18,409 nt of DNA from CAISIP01 sp041581405 (lineage in GTDB: Bacteria > Pseudomonadota > Gammaproteobacteria > Burkholderiales > Burkholderiaceae_C): NCBI GenBank assembly GCA_041581405.1, contig JBFIDI010000054.1:1-18409 (forward strand), given 5' to 3'. Of the stretch, positions 15,549 to 18,409 are shown piece by piece. Each line of letters opens with the position of its first letter. Positions within the stretch are counted from its first letter, which is position 1. The notes beneath the pieces were generated by a model that ran no database searches, had not been told where the DNA came from, and worked only from the letters and a program-made list of their open reading frames with translations. The position numbers were made by a program, and so were the translations under genes.

Positions 15549-15577
15549 GCGGCGAGCCTATCAGATGCGGTCCGGGT

Positions 15578-16510
15578 TCAGGCCGAGCCGGTTGTGTCGT
15601 CGCCGGCGCGCGCGCGCAATGCCAGGGCCGCGTCGTAGAGCCGGTTGCGCGGCGCGCCGGTGATCTCGACCGCCAGCCGCACCGCGGTCTTGAGCGGCAG
15701 TTCGGCCAGCAGCAGCCGGAGCACGCGTTCGCTGTCGTCGGCCTGTTCCACCACCGGCTGGCCGTGCAGCACCAGCACGAATTCACCCCGGCTGCGGTGA
15801 CTGTCGGCCGCCAGCCAGGGTGCGAACTGCGCCGCGGGCACGGTCGCGATCTGCTCGAATTGCTTGGTCAACTCGCGTCCGATCGTCAGCGGCCGTTCGC
15901 CCAGCGGCGCCAGCGCCTCGGCCAGCGCGGCAATGCGGTGCGGCGCCTCGAGCAATACGACGGGACGGGGTTCGCGGGCCAGCGCGGCGACCCGCGTGGC
16001 GCGATCCCCGGACTTCGCGGGCAGGAAACCGGCGAACACGAAACCGTCGTCGCCGGCGGGTGCTTCCAGTCCGGCGACGCTGAGGGCCGCCGTGACGCTG
16101 CTGGCGCCCGGAATCGGCACCACCGGCAGGCCCTGGGCCGCCAGGGCCGCCACCAGCCGCGCGCCCGGGTCGCTGACGCCGGGGGTGCCGGCGTCGCTGA
16201 CGTAGGCCACGCGTTGTCCCTGGCGCAGGCGGTGCACGACCTGGTCGGTCGCCTCGTGTTCGTTGTGCTGGTGCAATGCGAGCAACTGCGCCGCCGGCCG
16301 CTCGATGCCGTAGGCACGCAGCAGCGCCTGGGTGTGGCGGGTGTCTTCGCAGGCCACGGTGTCCACCATTTGCAGGACGTGCAGCGCCCGCAGGCCGATA
16401 TCGGCCAGGTTTCCGATCGGCGTTGCGACAAGATACAGGCTGGCCTGCGGATAGTTTTGCGCGCCTGCCGCTTCGCGTGCAGCCGTCAGGGCCGTGGCAT
16501 AGGTGGTCAT
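15578..16510 (-). CDS. rsmI: 16S rRNA (cytidine1402-2'-O)-methyltransferase RsmI
   Basis: A 310-residue SAM-dependent enzyme that 2'-O-methylates C1402 in the decoding centre of 16S rRNA. It is a tetrapyrrole-methylase-fold protein with the diagnostic segments LYLVATPIGNLADIGLRAL (25-43), ACEDTRHT (53-60), LLALHQHNE (76-84) and YVSDAGTPGVSDPG (103-116), followed by VPIPGASS. Length is normal for the family. About 24 residues precede the first core strand, usual for Burkholderiales orthologues as I recall them. No Shine-Dalgarno is seen before the ATG. Its start codon is separated by 2 bp from that of divergent yraN, so its promoter must lie inside yraN. E. coli has the same divergent pairing, with lpoA in between. 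Confidence 0.96.
   Translation of the reverse strand: MTTYATALTAAREAAGAQNYPQASLYLVATPIGNLADIGLRALHVLQMVDTVACEDTRHTQALLRAYGIERPAAQLLALHQHNEHEATDQVVHRLRQGQRVAYVSDAGTPGVSDPGARLVAALAAQGLPVVPIPGASSVTAALSVAGLEAPAGDDGFVFAGFLPAKSGDRATRVAALAREPRPVVLLEAPHRIAALAEALAPLGERPLTIGRELTKQFEQIATVPAAQFAPWLAADSHRSRGEFVLVLHGQPVVEQADDSERVLRLLLAELPLKTAVRLAVEITGAPRNRLYDAALALRARAGDDTTGSA
16501..16506 (+). promoter_or_regulatory. Ribosome binding site of yraN inside the rsmI coding region
   Basis: AGGTGG lies 6 nt before the yraN ATG and overlaps the first codons of rsmI on the other strand. It supports the 16513 start despite the near-collision of the two genes. Confidence 0.5.
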
Positions 16511-16512
16511 CG

Positions 16513-16911
16513 ATGGGTATTTTCGGGGTCAAGGCGGCGCCGGCGGGCCGCGGTCGCAACAGCAAGCAGTCGGGCGATGCGTTCGAAGACCTCGCCCTGC
16601 GCCACCTGCAGCATGCCGGCCTGCGCCTGGAGACGCGCAATTATCGGACGCCGGGGCGCGGCGGCGGAGAAATCGACCTGGTCATGCGCGAGCCAGACGG
16701 CACCCTGGTCTTCGTCGAGGTGCGGGCCCGCGGCCGCCTGTCGCACGGCGGCGCCGCGGCCAGCATCGGTGCCGGCAAGCAGCGACGCATCGTGTTCGCC
16801 GCGCGGCATTACCTGTCGCGCAGCCGGTCGCCGCCGCCGTGCCGGTTCGACGTCGTGGCCATCGACGGCGAGGGCCTGATCTGGCTGCGTGCGGCCTTCG
16901 ACGCGGCTTGA
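16513..16911 (+). CDS. yraN: YraN family protein (UPF0102, predicted nuclease fold)
   Basis: A 132-residue protein of the UPF0102/YraN family, which has a restriction-endonuclease-like fold and no firmly established function. The core motifs are present: GDAFEDLALRHLQ (21-33, E25), NYRTPGRGGGEIDLVM (43-58, E53, D55) and LVFVEVRARG (65-74, E69). These match the acidic residues of a PD-(D/E)xK-like site, with Arg where many nucleases have Lys. KQRRIVFAARHYL follows near residue 90. Family members lie beside rsmI, diaA and dolP in many proteobacteria, as here. It is divergent from rsmI and 54 bp upstream of diaA. Orthologues in the order begin with a similar MGI- start, which supports the chosen ATG. 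Confidence 0.93.
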   Translation: MGIFGVKAAPAGRGRNSKQSGDAFEDLALRHLQHAGLRLETRNYRTPGRGGGEIDLVMREPDGTLVFVEVRARGRLSHGGAAASIGAGKQRRIVFAARHYLSRSRSPPPCRFDVVAIDGEGLIWLRAAFDAA

Positions 16912-16965
16912 GTCCATGCCCCGCCACGACGCGGGCGCTTCGGTGCGGCAGGTATCATCCCGGCC

Positions 16966-17565
16966 ATGTTAGAGCAGCGCATCGAACAGCATTTCATCGA
17001 CAGTGCCGACCTGAAATACCAGACGGCGCAGATCCTGAGCAAGCCGATCGCGGCGGCGGTGCAGGCCTTGCTGGTGTGCGTGACCAGTGGCGGCAAGGTG
17101 CTGGCCTGCGGCAATGGTGGCTGCGCGTCGCTGGCCCAGCATTTCGCCGCCAGTTTCGTCGGGCGTTTCGAACGCGAACGTCCGGAGCTGGCCGCGCTGG
17201 CGCTGGCCGCGGACAGCGCCGTGTTGACCGGCGCCGCCAACGAGCAGGGTTTCGCCGGCGTGTTCGGGCGCCAGGTGCGTGCGCTGGGCGGCCCCGGCGA
17301 CGTGTTGCTGGTGATGTCGGTGGACGGGAATTGTGCCAATCTGCAACAGGCGATCGCGGCGGCTCACGAGCGCGAAATGGTCGTCATCGGGCTGTCCGGG
17401 CACGGCGGAGGCACCATGGGACAGATCATGCGTGACACCGACATACATGTCGACGTGCCGCATGAGCGAACTGCGCGCATACTGGAGATTCTGATGCTGG
17501 TGTTGCACTGCCTGTGCGATGCCGTCGATGCCCAGTTGCTGGGCGAACAAGAGGAAACACGTTGA
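16966..17565 (+). CDS. diaA: SIS-domain protein DiaA-like (initiator DnaA-associating factor family)
   Basis: A 199-residue SIS-fold protein. GNGGCASLAQHFAASFVGRF (49-68) is the sugar-phosphate-binding loop and helix shared by GmhA and DiaA, followed by ERPELAALALAADSAVLTGAAN and GDVLLVMSVDGN. As I recall the family, GmhA has a catalytic Glu four residues after the conserved His. Here H59 is followed by S63, as in E. coli DiaA. With the rsmI-yraN-X-BON lipoprotein order, this favours DiaA, which binds DnaA and promotes orisome assembly, over sedoheptulose-7-phosphate isomerase. Automated tools may still call it GmhA. No Shine-Dalgarno is seen. TATCAT at 16953-16958 resembles a -10 so close to the ATG that a leaderless mRNA is possible. 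Its stop overlaps the next start. Confidence 0.85.
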   Translation: MLEQRIEQHFIDSADLKYQTAQILSKPIAAAVQALLVCVTSGGKVLACGNGGCASLAQHFAASFVGRFERERPELAALALAADSAVLTGAANEQGFAGVFGRQVRALGGPGDVLLVMSVDGNCANLQQAIAAAHEREMVVIGLSGHGGGTMGQIMRDTDIHVDVPHERTARILEILMLVLHCLCDAVDAQLLGEQEETR

Positions 17566-18194
17566 TGAACAAGAATTCTGCAATCAAGTTGTGTGCAACC
17601 GTGGTCTGCGCGGCCAGCCTGGGCGGCATGCTCAGCGCCTGCGTGCCGCTGATCGTCGGCGGCGCCGCCGTCGGTGGCGCGCTGGTGGCAACCGACCGGC
17701 GCACGTCCGGGGCCCAGCTCGAGGATGAAGGCATCGAGTTGCGCTCGATCGGACGCATCAACGAGAACCTCGGCTCGCGCGTGCACGTGAACGTCACCAG
17801 CTACAACCGCCAGGTGCTGCTCACCGGCGAGGTGCCGAGTGCGTCGGACAAGCAACTGGTTGAGCAGATCGTGTCGCGGGTCGAGAACGTGCGTTCGGTC
17901 GCCAACGAGCTTGCGGTGCTGGGCGCATCGTCGTTGACGCAACGCTCGTCCGACGCGCTGATCACCGGCAAGGTCAAGGCCGCAATGGTCGATACCAAGG
18001 ACTTGTTCGCCAACGCCTTCAAGGTCGTGACCGAGCGCGGCGTTGTCTACCTGATGGGTCGTGTCACGCAGCGCGAAGCCGATCGCGCGACCGAGATTGC
18101 GCGCAGCACCGGCGGCGTGCAGAAGGTGGTGCGGCTGCTGGAGATCATCTCCGAGGAAGAGCTGCAGCGTACGCTGCCGGCGCCCAAGTCCTGA
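17565..18194 (+). CDS. BON-domain outer-membrane lipoprotein (DolP/YraP-like)
   Basis: A 209-residue lipoprotein. The signal peptide is basic then hydrophobic (1-25) and ends in the lipobox LSAC with the lipidated C26. There is no Asp at +2, so it should go to the outer membrane. A Gly/Val/Ala-rich stretch follows (VPLIVGGAAVGGALVATDRR). Two BON domains follow at about 65-120 (VTSYNRQVLLTGEVPSA) and 130-195 (VVTERGVVYLMGRVTQREA), the architecture of E. coli DolP, which supports envelope integrity and BAM function. It is translationally coupled to diaA by TGATG, with GAGGAA 8-9 nt upstream of the ATG. The gene order repeats the E. coli diaA-dolP pair. Confidence 0.9.
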   Translation: MNKNSAIKLCATVVCAASLGGMLSACVPLIVGGAAVGGALVATDRRTSGAQLEDEGIELRSIGRINENLGSRVHVNVTSYNRQVLLTGEVPSASDKQLVEQIVSRVENVRSVANELAVLGASSLTQRSSDALITGKVKAAMVDTKDLFANAFKVVTERGVVYLMGRVTQREADRATEIARSTGGVQKVVRLLEIISEEELQRTLPAPKS

Positions 18195-18202
18195 TCGCGG
18201 AC

Positions 18203-18216
18203 GCCCGACGGGCTTT
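18203..18216 (+). terminator. Weak terminator-like hairpin after the BON lipoprotein gene
   Basis: GCCC (18203-18206) and GGGC (18210-18213) form a short stem with a 3-nt loop, followed by TTT. It sits 9 bp after the stop codon. The stem is only 4 bp, so termination here would be weak. Confidence 0.35.
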
Positions 18217-18261
18217 CATCCCCGTCGTCGGCGGCGCGCTACCCACCGTGCATGAAAGCCC
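18210..18261. repeat. Inverted repeat with 10-bp arms downstream of the BON lipoprotein gene
   Basis: GGGCTTTCAT (18210-18219) and ATGAAAGCCC (18252-18261) are perfect reverse complements around a 32-nt GC-rich spacer. It could form an alternative, longer hairpin that competes with the weak terminator stem. Its function is unknown. Confidence 0.5.
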
Positions 18262-18284
18262 AATCGGCCGCGGAGCAGGCCCGA

Positions 18285-18409
18285 CCAGGGGCCGCCGCGC
18301 ACGGCCGCTCCGAAGCGGCCGGCCCGCCCCCCAGTGGGGGGTTCGGCCAGCTTACACGCAGTGAAGCCGGACAGACAGGGGGCGTCCTTTATCCAGGGGC
18401 CGCCGCGCA
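18285..18409. repeat. Non-coding repeat region: 17-bp direct repeat flanking two hairpins
   Basis: CCAGGGGCCGCCGCGCA occurs at 18285-18301 and again at 18393-18409, 108 bp apart, the second copy cut by or ending at the window edge. Between them lie a perfect hairpin CGGCCGCT/AGCGGCCG (18302-18309 and 18314-18321) and CCCCCC-AGT-GGGGGG (18327-18341). Then comes a stretch containing GTGAAGCCGG and a run of five G. No reading frame is supported. It resembles the G/C-run intergenic repeats common in Comamonadaceae genomes, possibly in tandem beyond the window. Confidence 0.6.

Overview
The window looks like the chromosome of a high-G+C betaproteobacterium, most likely of the Burkholderiales (Comamonadaceae or Alcaligenaceae type). 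The grounds are strong GC3 bias in every gene, protein sequences typical of that order, and the rsmI / yraN-diaA-BON lipoprotein neighbourhood at the right end. Family names come from motif reading and memory; no database search was run.

Left block (1-6887). Four minus-strand genes read gabT, gabD, a nitrilase-family amidohydrolase and the N-terminal 456 residues of an Orn/Lys/Arg-type decarboxylase that runs off the window. They look like one operon for amine or amino-acid catabolism through GABA (or a C5 analogue) to succinate semialdehyde and succinate. A MocR/GabR-type regulator (winged helix plus aminotransferase fold) is divergent from gabT. The 114-bp gap between them holds a striking nested inverted repeat beside a gabT -10 box. 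A good intrinsic terminator closes the regulator gene.

Middle block (6976-12339). An extended-SDR reductase is followed by a TetR regulator with a perfect 10-6-10 palindrome in front of it. Next comes the highlight: a 1074-residue, apparently self-sufficient, cytoplasmic cobalamin-dependent reductive dehalogenase. It has a degenerate N-terminal copy of the B12-fold domain, a catalytic B12 domain, two [4Fe-4S] clusters, and a fused FMN/NAD/[2Fe-2S] reductase of the phthalate dioxygenase reductase type. The NpRdhA active-site residues Tyr/Lys/Arg (recalled as 426/488/552) fall on Y469/K531/R595 with one constant offset. No TAT signal, no RdhB-like anchor and no cobalamin riboswitch are seen, so this is the catabolic and not the respiratory class.

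Right block (12418-18409). A small two-helix membrane protein and a pirin lie on the minus strand. A SHOCT-PspC membrane protein and a universal stress protein with an FNR/Anr-like box lie on the plus strand. An alpha/beta hydrolase and rsmI follow on the minus strand. Then come yraN, diaA and a two-BON-domain lipoprotein (DolP/YraP-like) on the plus strand, the last two coupled by TGATG. The rsmI and yraN start codons are only 2 bp apart. The last 215 bp are non-coding and repeat-rich: hairpins, and a 17-bp direct repeat whose second copy ends exactly at the window edge. No rRNA, tRNA, CRISPR array or insertion sequence was seen. No gene-free stretch exceeds 300 bp.
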